A stretch of 9,282 bases of DNA from Candidatus Bipolaricaulota bacterium (GTDB taxonomy: Bacteria > Bipolaricaulota > Bipolaricaulia > RBG-16-55-9): contig JAHEOA010000127.1 of the NCBI GenBank assembly GCA_018609825.1, forward strand, positions 1 to 9,282, written 5' to 3'. The number at the start of each line of letters is the position of its first letter. Positions within the stretch are counted from its first letter, which is position 1. The notes below the pieces were generated by a model. It had not been told where the DNA came from and made no database searches. It worked only from the letters and a program-made list of their open reading frames with translations. A program made the translations under genes and the position numbers. Below, in pieces: positions 1 through 7,392 of the stretch.

Positions 1-640
1 CGCACTTCGGTCCGGCTCCGATCCCGACGGTGGGGACGGTCAGCTTCTCGGTCACCATCTCGGCCAGTTGCCAGGGGATCATCTCCAAGACGAGCGAAAA
101 TGCGCCGGCGTCCTGGAGGGCATCCGCGTCACGCAGCAACTGGCGTGCGGCCGCTTCATCGCGGCCTTGGACTCGATACCCGCCCATCTGGGAGACCCGC
201 TGCGGCGTCAGTCCGATGTGGCCCATGACCGGAATGCCGGCCCGATCGAGCGCCTCGACACGCGACGCTATCGCCTCGCCGCCCTCCAGCTTGACGGCGT
301 CGGCCCCCGCCTCCTTCATGAAGCGCCCGGCGTTCTCGATCGCCTGTTCGGGGGAGACGTTATAGGACAGAAACGGCATGTCGCCCACGAGCAGCGCCCG
401 ATCGATGCCGCGACGCACCGCCCGTGTGTGATGGATCATGTCGTCCATCGTGACGGGCACGGTGCTGTCGTAGCCGAGTACGTTGTTGCCCACGGAGTCG
501 CCCACGAGGACGACGTCAATGCCGGCGTGGTCGACCAATACGGCCGTGGGATGGTCGTAGGCCGTGATCATGCTGATGGGCTCGCCGTCGGCCTGCATCT
601 CGAACAGGCGGGGGATTGTCACGGGCTTGTCTGCGCTCAT
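1..640 (-). CDS. panB: Ketopantoate hydroxymethyltransferase PanB, 3' end cut by window
   Basis: Transfers a hydroxymethyl group from 5,10-methylene-tetrahydrofolate to 3-methyl-2-oxobutanoate to give ketopantoate, the first committed step of pantothenate and coenzyme A synthesis in the cytoplasm. The 213 visible residues show the family motifs in order: MITAYDHPTA (24-33), VGDSVG with the metal ligand Asp48, VGDMPF with Asp87, KLEGG with Glu119, VMGHIGLTPQ (138-147), GGYRVQGR (153-160) and LVLEMIP with the likely catalytic Glu186. The family is usually about 260-280 residues, so roughly the last 50-60 lie outside the window. ATG at 640 is chosen because MSADKPVTIP matches the usual start region. 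The frame stays open upstream and no clear Shine-Dalgarno sequence is seen, so a GTG at 649 is possible. It lies 76 bases after the tandem regulator and may share its transcript. Its folate cofactor gives only a loose link to folC further upstream. Confidence 0.96.
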   Translation of the reverse strand, partial: MSADKPVTIPRLFEMQADGEPISMITAYDHPTAVLVDHAGIDVVLVGDSVGNNVLGYDSTVPVTMDDMIHHTRAVRRGIDRALLVGDMPFLSYNVSPEQAIENAGRFMKEAGADAVKLEGGEAIASRVEALDRAGIPVMGHIGLTPQRVSQMGGYRVQGRDEAAARQLLRDADALQDAGAFSLVLEMIPWQLAEMVTEKLTVPTVGIGAGPKC

Positions 641-655
641 CGGAATCACGACGCG

Positions 656-685
656 ATGGTAGACCCGGAGGGTTCGCTCGTGCAA
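656..685 (-). promoter_or_regulatory. Weak candidate promoter for panB
   Basis: On the minus strand a TTGCAC box (685-680) is followed after 18 bases by TACCAT (661-656). The match to the sigma-70 consensus is three of six and four of six. The -10-like box ends only 15 bases before the panB ATG, which would give a leader of under ten bases and fits the absence of a Shine-Dalgarno sequence there. In GC-rich DNA such matches arise by chance, and panB may instead be read through from the upstream operon. Confidence 0.2.
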
Positions 686-716
686 TTCGGCTCGGCATAC
701 GACACCGAAACGCCAT

Positions 717-1988
717 CTAGGCGCGGTCGGATGGCGTCAGGCCGCAACACAAGAGACGATCGAGGGCGTCGAAGACCCGATCCGGTGGCATCGTCCGTTC
801 CCACACGATCCAGCGCAGGCCCCAGAAGTGGGCGATGCCCATGAGGCTCCAGGCGAGCACCTCCGCGTCGAGGTCTCGCCAGTCGCCGCGGGCAACGGCG
901 GTCCGGATGCCGTGGATGTAGCCCTCGGCCAGACGATGGTAATACCAGGGGCCGACGCGCTCGGGGCCCGAGCCGACGAACTCTGCCTCGCGGACCACTC
1001 GATACATGCGCGCATGCTCGCCGATGAAGTCGAAGAACGCCCGGAAACCGGCCTGCTCGGCCGCGCGTCGATCGGCGAGGCCGTCGGTCTGACGGCGGAT
1101 TTGGGCACGCAGTTGGCGGTTGATCTCGCGCACGACGTCGGCAAAGAGCGCTTCCTTGCTGGGGAAGTAGCGATAGACCGTCCCGTGCGCGACCCCCGCG
1201 AGACGGGCGATGTCGGCCACGGAGGCCGCATGGAAGCCGTTCCGGCCGAACTCGGCCTCCGCGGCCGCGAGAACCTGTGAGCGCGTCGTGGCGTCCGCCT
1301 GCGTCTCGGTCCCGTTGGAGGGGGCGGTGGGATTCAGGGTCAGCGGCGCGTCGGCCCTGTCGAGCCTCGCACGCCGTCGATCGACCCCGTGACGCAACAG
1401 ATCCGTGATGGCATCGACAATACGCTGGGAGAACGCCCGATCCCAGATGAGATAGCGCAGCGCGACGAACTCGCTCAGGCCGATCAACGCGTACGCGATA
1501 GCATCGGCGTCCACGTCGGCGATCTCACCCTGGCGCTGGCCCCGTTGTACGCGGGAGCGATAGAACGCCCCGAGGCGGCGATAGAACGTCTTGGAGATCT
1601 CCAGCCGGACGAACTCCGCCTCACGCATGATCTGATGGCGATCCGCGTGCGTGCGGATAAAGCGCCAGTAGGCCCGCAGCGCGTCGACCAGTTGCTCGAG
1701 AACGGGATCCCCGTCGGCCGTGCTGTCGTCGAGGTGGCTGAGCAGCTGTTCGCTCGTGTCGGCGACGAGCTCGAGGTAGATTGCCTCCTTGTTGGGGAAG
1801 TACTGGTAGAACGTGCCGTTGGCGAGCTGGGCGTGGCGACAGATGGCCGCGACTGACGTGCGGTGGAACCCCTGTTCACTGAATGCGGACGCCGCGGCCT
1901 GCAGCAGCGATCGGACGGTCTGTTCGCCGCGCGCGGTGGCGGGTCGGCGACGGCCGCGCGCGCTCACGAGGGCCTCGTGGGAACTCAC
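717..1988 (-). CDS. Single-chain tandem TetR-type regulator (two complete TetR units)
   Basis: A 423-residue probable transcriptional repressor. TetR proteins are normally about 190-220 residues and act as dimers. Here two units lie in one chain. Unit 1 has its DNA-binding domain at about 24-75, with the recognition segment LANGTFYQYFPNKEA (55-69). Unit 2 has its own at about 235-285, with VAHGTVYRYFPSKEAL (266-281). Both ligand domains keep matching landmarks: REAEFV at 122-127 and again at 333-338, then related Tyr/Arg-rich helices and LRYLIWD (177-183) versus LRWIVWE (391-397). A linker of roughly 30 residues (about 203-232) is Arg-, Pro- and Thr-rich. GTG 1988 overlaps the nuoI stop by four bases (GTGA). 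GTG 1967, with GAGG five bases upstream, is an equally good start. A longer frame to 2171 only overlaps nuoI and is not believed. Translational coupling suggests coproduction with NuoCDI. Target and ligand are unknown. Confidence 0.92.
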   Translation of the reverse strand: MSSHEALVSARGRRRPATARGEQTVRSLLQAAASAFSEQGFHRTSVAAICRHAQLANGTFYQYFPNKEAIYLELVADTSEQLLSHLDDSTADGDPVLEQLVDALRAYWRFIRTHADRHQIMREAEFVRLEISKTFYRRLGAFYRSRVQRGQRQGEIADVDADAIAYALIGLSEFVALRYLIWDRAFSQRIVDAITDLLRHGVDRRRARLDRADAPLTLNPTAPSNGTETQADATTRSQVLAAAEAEFGRNGFHAASVADIARLAGVAHGTVYRYFPSKEALFADVVREINRQLRAQIRRQTDGLADRRAAEQAGFRAFFDFIGEHARMYRVVREAEFVGSGPERVGPWYYHRLAEGYIHGIRTAVARGDWRDLDAEVLAWSLMGIAHFWGLRWIVWERTMPPDRVFDALDRLLCCGLTPSDRA

Positions 1989-2482
1989 TCCATGCGCGCC
2001 GGGCCGGTCTTGAGCTGCGGGTTCCGCCCGCTGGCGCCGGGATGCTTTTCGACGAGCATGTCCTTGGTGTAAATGAGTTCCTCCCGGGTGTAGCCGGCAA
2101 AGTCGTGCTCCTTGCTGAGCACGATGCAGTTGACCGGGCAGACCTCCTCGCAGTCGCCGACGAAGATGCACCGCAGCATGTTGATCTGGAAGTCGGCGGC
2201 ATAGCGCGGGGACTTCGACTTCGGCTCGTCGTCCGGGTTGGGGGCGTCCTTGACGTAGATGGCCTGGGTGGGGCAGACGATCTCACAGAGATGACAGGCG
2301 ATGCAGCGCTCCATGCCGTCTTCCCAGAGTCGAAGATAATGGCGCCCCCGCATCATCACGGAGACGTCGCGCTTCTGTTCGGGATACTGAACGGTGACCG
2401 GCTTGCGGAAGAGGTAGCTGAACGTGATGCGCATGCCGCGGAGCATCCCGACCAATCCGTCAAACGCGTCGCGCGTGTTCAT
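1985..2482 (-). CDS. nuoI: NADH-quinone oxidoreductase subunit I (two-cluster ferredoxin subunit)
   Basis: The complex I subunit that carries clusters N6a and N6b, passing electrons towards N2 in NuoB. It has 165 residues, usual for the family. Motif 1 is complete: CIACHLCEIVCP with Cys60, 63, 66 and 70. Motif 2 reads CIFVGDCEEVCP: Cys105, Cys111 and Cys115 are present, but the second position, Cys in the family, is Val108. An additional Cys119 follows in CPVNCI. By comparison with Thermus Nqo9, N6a (Cys60, 63, 66, 115) is intact and N6b (Cys70, 105, 108, 111) is short of one ligand. The linking segment SPRYAADFQINMLRC is typical. The ATG at 2482 lies 17 bases after the nuoD stop with a modest GGA-type ribosome site. 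The stop overlaps the regulator start. Everything outside motif 2 looks like a working subunit. Confidence 0.96.
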   Translation of the reverse strand: MNTRDAFDGLVGMLRGMRITFSYLFRKPVTVQYPEQKRDVSVMMRGRHYLRLWEDGMERCIACHLCEIVCPTQAIYVKDAPNPDDEPKSKSPRYAADFQINMLRCIFVGDCEEVCPVNCIVLSKEHDFAGYTREELIYTKDMLVEKHPGASGRNPQLKTGPARME

Positions 2483-2499
2483 GATAGTCGTCCGTCCCC

Positions 2500-3729
2500 C
2501 TAGCGGTCGACGTCGCCCAGCACGGGATCGGTACTGGCGATGGCGACGATGGCGTCGGAGAGGAAACTCCCCTCGATCATCAGCGGCAACGCCTGGACGT
2601 TGCCGAACGACGGCGAGCGCATCCGCACCCGAATGGGCTTGTTGCTGCCGTCACTGACCACCCAGTAGCCCTTCTCGCCACGGGCGCCCTCGATGGTCAC
2701 ATACGCTTCGCCCGGCGGCGGGAAGAGCCCCTTGTGCGGGTGCGGCTTCTTCATCTTGTAAAAGCCCTCTTGGTGCTGGCTCAGCCCGGTATTGAACCGC
2801 TCGTCTTGGGTCACCACAGGGCCTTCCGGCAGGTTGTCCAGCGCCTGTTCGACGATGCGCATGCTCTGCTCGATCTCGTCCATGCGCACGAGATACCGCG
2901 CATAGGCGTCGCCCTTCTCGCGCGTGGGCACGTCAAAATCAAAGTCTTCGTAGGCTGAATACGGGAACGCCTTGCGGACGTCGTAGGGCTCGCCGCAAGC
3001 GCGGATGATCGGCCCGGACAGGCCATAGTCGTAGCACTGATCCAGCGTGACATTCGCGACGTTCTCGAACCGCATCCGCCAGAAGAGGTTCTTCGTCAGA
3101 ATGGCGTGGTACTCCTTGAAGTGGTCTCGGAACTTATCGAAAAACGCGCGGATGTGGTCCTCGAAGTCGTCGGACACGTCCTGCATGAGGCCCCCGACGC
3201 GGAAGTATCGGGGGAAGAAGCGATCGCCGGTGACCCGCTCGAAGACGTCCAGAATGTCCTCTCGGTCGCGGAAGCAGAACATGAACATGCTGGAGACGTT
3301 CAGCTCCAGCGCCGACGTGCCCAGCCACACCAAGTGACTGGCGATGCGGCTCAGCTCGGCGAGGATGACGCGAATGTACTGGACGCGCTTCGGGATCTCG
3401 ACGTCGTAGAGCGCTTCAGCCGCCAGAATGTAGCCGAACTCCTCGCTCCACGGGTTCAGGTAGTCCATGCGGTCGATGAAGGGCACGATCTGATGATAGG
3501 TGCGGAACTCGCAGGTCTTCTCGATGCCGGTGTGGAGATACCCGATGTGGGGCTCACAGCGGACGACGTGCTCGCCGTCCAGTTCCAGTTCCAGGCGCAG
3601 CACACCGTGGGTGCTCGGGTGCTGCGGCCCGAGGTTGAGCACGAGCGTCTCGGTGCCCGACGCCTCGTCAAAGTGGACCTGCTCGACGTCGAGTTCGTCC
3701 AGCGCGCGATCGCGCGATTCGGTGGCCAT
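2500..3729 (-). CDS. nuoD: NADH-quinone oxidoreductase subunit D
   Basis: The 49-kDa-type subunit of complex I, related to the large subunit of NiFe hydrogenases, which with NuoB forms the quinone reduction pocket at the membrane surface. The 409-residue length is normal. Landmarks: LGPQHPSTHGVLRLELELDG (33-52) with the loop histidines His37 and His41; HIGYLHTGIEK (61-71); DRMDYLNP (86-93) with Tyr90 at the place of the quinone-contacting tyrosine; ELSRIASHLVWLG (125-137); the GGLMQDV region (179-185); and the C-terminal GDVDR (405-409). No hydrogenase nickel ligands are expected or seen. ATG 3729 starts four bases after the nuoC stop, with GAGG nine bases upstream inside nuoC. It is followed directly by nuoI, so NuoE, F, G and H are not encoded at this point. 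Confidence 0.98.
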   Translation of the reverse strand: MATESRDRALDELDVEQVHFDEASGTETLVLNLGPQHPSTHGVLRLELELDGEHVVRCEPHIGYLHTGIEKTCEFRTYHQIVPFIDRMDYLNPWSEEFGYILAAEALYDVEIPKRVQYIRVILAELSRIASHLVWLGTSALELNVSSMFMFCFRDREDILDVFERVTGDRFFPRYFRVGGLMQDVSDDFEDHIRAFFDKFRDHFKEYHAILTKNLFWRMRFENVANVTLDQCYDYGLSGPIIRACGEPYDVRKAFPYSAYEDFDFDVPTREKGDAYARYLVRMDEIEQSMRIVEQALDNLPEGPVVTQDERFNTGLSQHQEGFYKMKKPHPHKGLFPPPGEAYVTIEGARGEKGYWVVSDGSNKPIRVRMRSPSFGNVQALPLMIEGSFLSDAIVAIASTDPVLGDVDR

Positions 3730-3733
3730 GGGA

Positions 3734-4267
3734 TCAGTCCTCGTACTGCTTGGGAATGACTTCGCTCGGGAGCATCTCGCTGGTGTAATTCCGGAACTGG
3801 ATCGGCTCCTCTGTCAACGGATAATCCCGTCGGAGCGGATGGCCCATCCAGTCGTCCGGCATCAGGATGCGCTTCAGGTCGGGATGCCCCTCAAAGACGA
3901 TGCCATAGAGGTCGTACACTTCGCGCTCAAACCAGTTGGCCATGGGCCACAGATCCGTCACCGAGGGCAACGTGCCGCTCTCGCGGTGCACCCGGACCTT
4001 GAGCATCAGCTTCGCAGGCGGAGTGAGCGAGTTGAGATGATAGATCACGTGAATGTAGGGCTCCTGCTCCAGATAGTCCGCCGCGGTAAGGTCGTAGAGC
4101 TGGCGGAAGCCGTGCTCCTCCTTGGCCACGCGCAGGACGTCGACCAGAGCGTCCGCATTGATCTCCAGCTGCCGCAGCCCGGAGAGGATCGTCTCGTCAG
4201 CGTGGATCGCTTCGCCAAACCGGGACGCGATCGCCTCGGCGACCTCCTCGGTGAGCTCGGTGGTCAT
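3734..4267 (-). CDS. nuoC: NADH-quinone oxidoreductase subunit C
   Basis: The 30-kDa-type subunit of the peripheral arm of complex I, which packs against NuoD. It has 177 residues. The family signature runs from about 114 to 150: EREVYDLYGIVFEGHPDL, then KRILMPDDWMGHPLRRDYPL. The N-terminal alpha/beta domain (about 1-100) is less conserved, as usual. The protein is not fused to NuoD as it is in enterobacteria. ATG 4267 has GGAG eight bases upstream. It is the first gene of its transcription unit: the upstream neighbour is an aldehyde dehydrogenase and no nuoA or nuoB precedes it. A promoter-like element is present at 4304-4332. Confidence 0.97.
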   Translation of the reverse strand: MTTELTEEVAEAIASRFGEAIHADETILSGLRQLEINADALVDVLRVAKEEHGFRQLYDLTAADYLEQEPYIHVIYHLNSLTPPAKLMLKVRVHRESGTLPSVTDLWPMANWFEREVYDLYGIVFEGHPDLKRILMPDDWMGHPLRRDYPLTEEPIQFRNYTSEMLPSEVIPKQYED

Positions 4268-4303
4268 GCCGGCGTCTCCAAGCGATGGGACATTGCGAGG
4301 CTT

Positions 4304-4332
4304 AGGGTAGCAGACCGGCCATGCCGGTTCAA
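4304..4332 (-). promoter_or_regulatory. Candidate promoter of the nuoCDI unit with a palindromic operator in its spacer
   Basis: On the minus strand TTGAAC (4332-4327) is followed after exactly 17 bases by TACCCT (4309-4304), giving four and three matches to the sigma-70 boxes. The predicted start near 4297 would leave a leader of about 30 bases containing the nuoC ribosome site. The spacer holds a perfect inverted repeat, ACCGGC-ATG-GCCGGT on the minus strand (4328-4314), which touches the -35 box and ends five bases before the -10 box. A protein bound there would block polymerase. This is the usual placement for a repressor operator, and the tandem TetR encoded in the same unit is the obvious candidate. 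The boxes are imperfect, so the promoter call rests on spacing and position. Confidence 0.45.
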
Positions 4333-4405
4333 GACGTCGCTTCGTGAGCCCTGGCAGGACCCGCCCAGCGTTGGCTGGCGCCCATGTGCTGCGGCCAACC
4401 CCGGG

Positions 4406-5839
4406 TCAAGACAGCCGGTTGATGACCATCAGCCGCCGCTCGGTCATCGCCTCGACGGCGTACTTCGGCCCCTCGCGGCCCACTCCGGAGTTCTTGACGC
4501 CGCCGTAGGGCATGGGATCGATCCGCCAGGTCGGCACGTCGTTGACGAGCACGCCGCCGACCTCCAGATGATCGAACGCGTACATGGCGTGCTCAAGTTG
4601 ATTCGTAAAGACGCCCGCTTGGAGTCCGTACACGGAGTCGTCGAGCTGAGCCACCGCGTCCTCGAAGTCCGAGAAGGGGATTAGGATGACCAGCGGGGCG
4701 AAGACCTCCTCGCGGCAGACGTTCGCCGAGGGATCGACGTTCGCCATGACGGTCGGCTGGACCCCGCGGCCGTCCTGGATCAGCTCGCCGCCGATCAGCA
4801 CATCAGCACCGGCGTCGACGGCTTCTTGGATCCATTCGTGCGTTCGTGTCGCCGCATCCGGCGTGATCATCGGGCCGAGGTCGGTGTCGTCGTTCAGGGG
4901 ATCGCCAAGCGTCAAATCGCCCGCACGTTCCACAAGCCGATTGCGCAGAACCTCCATCTGATCCTCGTGGACGTAGACGCGCTGGACGGAGATGCAGCTC
5001 TGCCCCGCGTAGGAGAACCCCCCGGCGGCGATCCGAGCCGCTGCGTGCTCGACGTCCGCGTCCGCATCGACGACCACGCCAGCGTTGCCGCCCAGTTCGA
5101 GCGACACATGCGGCGCGGCCGTCTGTCGCTTCAGCGCCCAACCGACGTCGGCGGATCCCGTAAACGTCATCATGCGGAAGCGTTCATCCGTGATGAGCGC
5201 ATCGTAGAGGTCGGGTCGGACGTTGATCACGCTCAGCGCGCCCGCGGGCAGCTCGGTCTCGTCCAACAGTCGGGCCAACTCGAGGGCGGATAGCGGCGTC
5301 CGCTCGGACGGCTTGACCACGATCGGGTTGCCCGCGGCAATCGCCGGGGCCAGCTTATGCGCCACGAGGTTGAGCGGGAAGTTGAAAGGCGTGATCGCCA
5401 GAATGGAGCCGACCGGGACGCGCTTGACGATCCCGAATCGCCCCTCGCCGGCCTCGTCCCAATCCATGGGGAACGACTCCCCTTGGATGCGACCGGCCTC
5501 GTCCGCGGCGGTCTGGAAGGTAAGCATCGCACGATCGACTTCGGCGCGCGCGGCCTTCAGGGGCTTGCCGGCTTCCAGCGCTATGAGCCGCACGAGGTCC
5601 TCTTTGTCCTGGGCCATGCGCTGGGCCACGTGGCGCAGAATCCGAGCGCGGGCGTGAGTCGGCAGCCGGCGCATCGGCTCACGAGCGTGATCGGCCGCGG
5701 CGATCGCGCGCTCGACGGCGTCGGCGCCCAGGAAATAGGTGTCGCCGATTGGGTCGTCGTTGTAGGGGTTGGATGCGGTCAGCGGATCGTCTGACGTCGT
5801 CCAGTCTCCGGCAAGGTAGACGGGATAGCGCTCGGACAC
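4406..5839 (-). CDS. NAD(P)-dependent aldehyde dehydrogenase (ALDH superfamily)
   Basis: Oxidises an aldehyde to the carboxylic acid or, in some relatives, a phosphorylated or CoA product. The 477 residues are typical. Visible landmarks: PFNFPLN (151-157) with the oxyanion Asn153; KPSE (176-179), contacting the cofactor ribose; FTGS (226-229) of the Rossmann fold; LELGG (248-251 region) with the general base Glu248; the nucleophile Cys282 in AGQSCISVQR; EEVFAP (377-382); and PYGGVKNSGVGREG (444-457) near the C terminus. The GQSCISVQR and GVGREGPKY signatures suggest the group containing lactaldehyde and phosphonoacetaldehyde dehydrogenases and non-phosphorylating GAPDH, but the substrate cannot be fixed. 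The start is GTG 5839, with a strong AGGAGG seven bases upstream. It lies 38 bases after folC, probably on the same transcript. A link to NuoCDI is not implied by sequence. Confidence 0.95.
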   Translation of the reverse strand: MSERYPVYLAGDWTTSDDPLTASNPYNDDPIGDTYFLGADAVERAIAAADHAREPMRRLPTHARARILRHVAQRMAQDKEDLVRLIALEAGKPLKAARAEVDRAMLTFQTAADEAGRIQGESFPMDWDEAGEGRFGIVKRVPVGSILAITPFNFPLNLVAHKLAPAIAAGNPIVVKPSERTPLSALELARLLDETELPAGALSVINVRPDLYDALITDERFRMMTFTGSADVGWALKRQTAAPHVSLELGGNAGVVVDADADVEHAAARIAAGGFSYAGQSCISVQRVYVHEDQMEVLRNRLVERAGDLTLGDPLNDDTDLGPMITPDAATRTHEWIQEAVDAGADVLIGGELIQDGRGVQPTVMANVDPSANVCREEVFAPLVILIPFSDFEDAVAQLDDSVYGLQAGVFTNQLEHAMYAFDHLEVGGVLVNDVPTWRIDPMPYGGVKNSGVGREGPKYAVEAMTERRLMVINRLS

Positions 5840-5877
5840 GGTGGCACCTCCTCTGATCCTTCACGGTAGGACGTGGG

Positions 5878-7236
5878 TCAGGAGCGGGCAAGCGTCTCCG
5901 AACCGGACCAGAGCTTGGCGACCTCGCCCGCCATGTGGAACCAGCCGGCGATACAGACGCCCGTGGCAACGTCGGTCAGATCCAGCGCGCGACGCAGCGC
6001 TGCATGGAGATCGGAGATGACCTCACTGGACGTCGCCGGACCGATGGCCGCCGCCCGTCGTTGGAGCTCATCGGGGCGGGCGCCCCGGGGATTGTCCGTC
6101 GTCGTGAACACGAGGTGTGACGCCAGTTGGAGAACTTCCTGAAGGTTGCCGTCGACGTCCTTGTCCAGAGGCGTGCCGAACAGCCCGACCCAGCGGTGAT
6201 TCGGGTATGCGGCCGTGAGGGTCTCGCGCAGCGTGCGCAGCGAGTCGGGGTTGTGGGCGACATCCAGAATCACCAACGGATCCCCCGACAGCCGCTCGAT
6301 GCGCCCTCGGATCTGAAGATCTTCAAGTCCGGCTCGGACGGCTCCAGTCGGCACGTTTAGCGGAACCGACTCTTGCAAAGCCTCGAGGGCGCCGACGGCG
6401 ACGGCTGCGTTGGTCTGCTGATGGGTTCCGATCAGAGGAATCCGGAGGTCAGCATGACGTCGCCTCCAGGTCCGAACCTCGAAGCCTTGATCGACCTCTG
6501 TGGGCATGACGGCTAAATCGATGCCGAGTTCATGCAACGGGGCGCGTTGCGCTCGGGCCGACTCCCGGATGACCTCGGCCGGTTCGGGGTCCGTGACGCC
6601 GGAGACCACCGGTGTCTCGGCCTTGATGATCCCGGCCTTCTCGCGGGCGATCTTCGCAAGCGTGTCGCCCAGCTGCTCGGTGTGGTCGTAGCCGATCGTC
6701 GTGATGGCCGCCACGGACGGCGTGACGACGTTGGTGGAGTCAAGCCGCCCTCCCAGCCCGACTTCCAGGACGACCGCATCGACGGCTTCTTCGGCAAAGT
6801 GCGTCAGGGCCAGGACGGTGATCAGGTCGAAGAACGTGGGCGGGTTGCCCGACTCGCGCTGGGCTTCCAGATGGGGATGGAGCCGATTCATCAGCGCCAC
6901 GAACTGCGCATCCGTGATCTCGGCCCCGTTGACCGAAATCCGCTCGTTGAGTCGAACGAGATGCGGCTTCGAGAAGAGCCCGACGCGATAGCCGGCGTGT
7001 TGGAGGACGGAAGCAACCATGGCGCAGACGGAGCCTTTCCCCTTCGTGCCGGCGACGTGAACAATGGGATAGGTCTCGTCGGGGCGGTCGAGCGCCTCCA
7101 GAACCGTCCGGACTCGGTCAAGGTCGAACGCCTCGCGCGCGTAGCTGACATGGGCCATGCGCTCGTAGTTGGTGAACTCGGCGATGTAGGCGTAGGCGTC
7201 GTCGAACGTTCGGAATGGCGTTTCTGGGGAAGCCAT
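5878..7236 (-). CDS. folC: Folylpolyglutamate synthase / dihydrofolate synthase FolC
   Basis: An ATP-dependent ligase of the Mur ligase superfamily. It adds glutamate to dihydropteroate and/or to reduced folates, keeping folates in the cell. From ATG 7236 the protein has 452 residues, close to the family norm. Landmarks in this numbering: AGTKGKGSVCAM, the P-loop (62-73); LNERISVNG (about 96-104); EVGLGGRLDSTNVV (about 156-169); GYDHTEQLG followed by EKAGIIK; a Lys-poor central domain; and DVAHNPDS, the C-terminal domain signature. An in-frame extension back to a TTG at 7377 would add 47 residues with no family counterpart. ATG 7236 has GAGG eight bases upstream and is followed by the usual FDDAYAYIAEFTNYER segment, so it is preferred. 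The gene heads a likely folC-aldehyde dehydrogenase unit and is preceded by a long structured non-coding stretch. Confidence 0.96.
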   Translation of the reverse strand: MASPETPFRTFDDAYAYIAEFTNYERMAHVSYAREAFDLDRVRTVLEALDRPDETYPIVHVAGTKGKGSVCAMVASVLQHAGYRVGLFSKPHLVRLNERISVNGAEITDAQFVALMNRLHPHLEAQRESGNPPTFFDLITVLALTHFAEEAVDAVVLEVGLGGRLDSTNVVTPSVAAITTIGYDHTEQLGDTLAKIAREKAGIIKAETPVVSGVTDPEPAEVIRESARAQRAPLHELGIDLAVMPTEVDQGFEVRTWRRRHADLRIPLIGTHQQTNAAVAVGALEALQESVPLNVPTGAVRAGLEDLQIRGRIERLSGDPLVILDVAHNPDSLRTLRETLTAAYPNHRWVGLFGTPLDKDVDGNLQEVLQLASHLVFTTTDNPRGARPDELQRRAAAIGPATSSEVISDLHAALRRALDLTDVATGVCIAGWFHMAGEVAKLWSGSETLARS

Positions 7237-7392
7237 GGCGAATGCCTCGTCGGCGACTGAAGCGTACCAGGCCACGGGGAGACGCGCAAGACGGCGGCAC
7301 GCGTTCGCCAGCGGCTCATCGTTCGGGCCGCATGGTCCATCAAGAGAGAGGAGCCTGGACGCCGGGCGGTAGCTCAACTCCCGCGCTCACCC

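Noticed and set aside
68..844. Plus-strand open frame of 258 codons opposite panB and the TetR gene
   Set aside because: It is the antisense of two genes with clear family motifs. Its composition (His, Asp, Val and Arg rich) is the usual shadow in GC-rich DNA and it matches no family.
1989..2171. 61-residue N-terminal extension of the tandem TetR protein
   Set aside because: It lies wholly within nuoI in another frame, is His/Arg/Gly rich, and both GTG 1988 and GTG 1967 give a normal TetR N terminus.
4365..4378. CCAGC-loop-GCTGG hairpin just after the aldehyde dehydrogenase stop
   Set aside because: It has only five pairs, a four-base loop and no T run on the minus strand, so I do not call it a terminator.
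3500..4684. Plus-strand open frame of 394 codons opposite nuoD, nuoC and the promoter region
   Set aside because: It runs antisense across three conserved features including the intergenic gap, begins with a Ser-rich shadow sequence and lacks any domain.
5851..5862. The 12-mer GTGAAGGATCAG, also found at 8314-8325 on the other strand
   Set aside because: It is short, in unrelated contexts and in opposite orientation, with no similarity extending beyond it. Treated as chance.
7360..7380. GGGCGGTAGCTCAA, resembling the 5' part of a tRNA on the plus strand
   Set aside because: No partner acceptor arm, anticodon loop or T-loop follows at tRNA distance.
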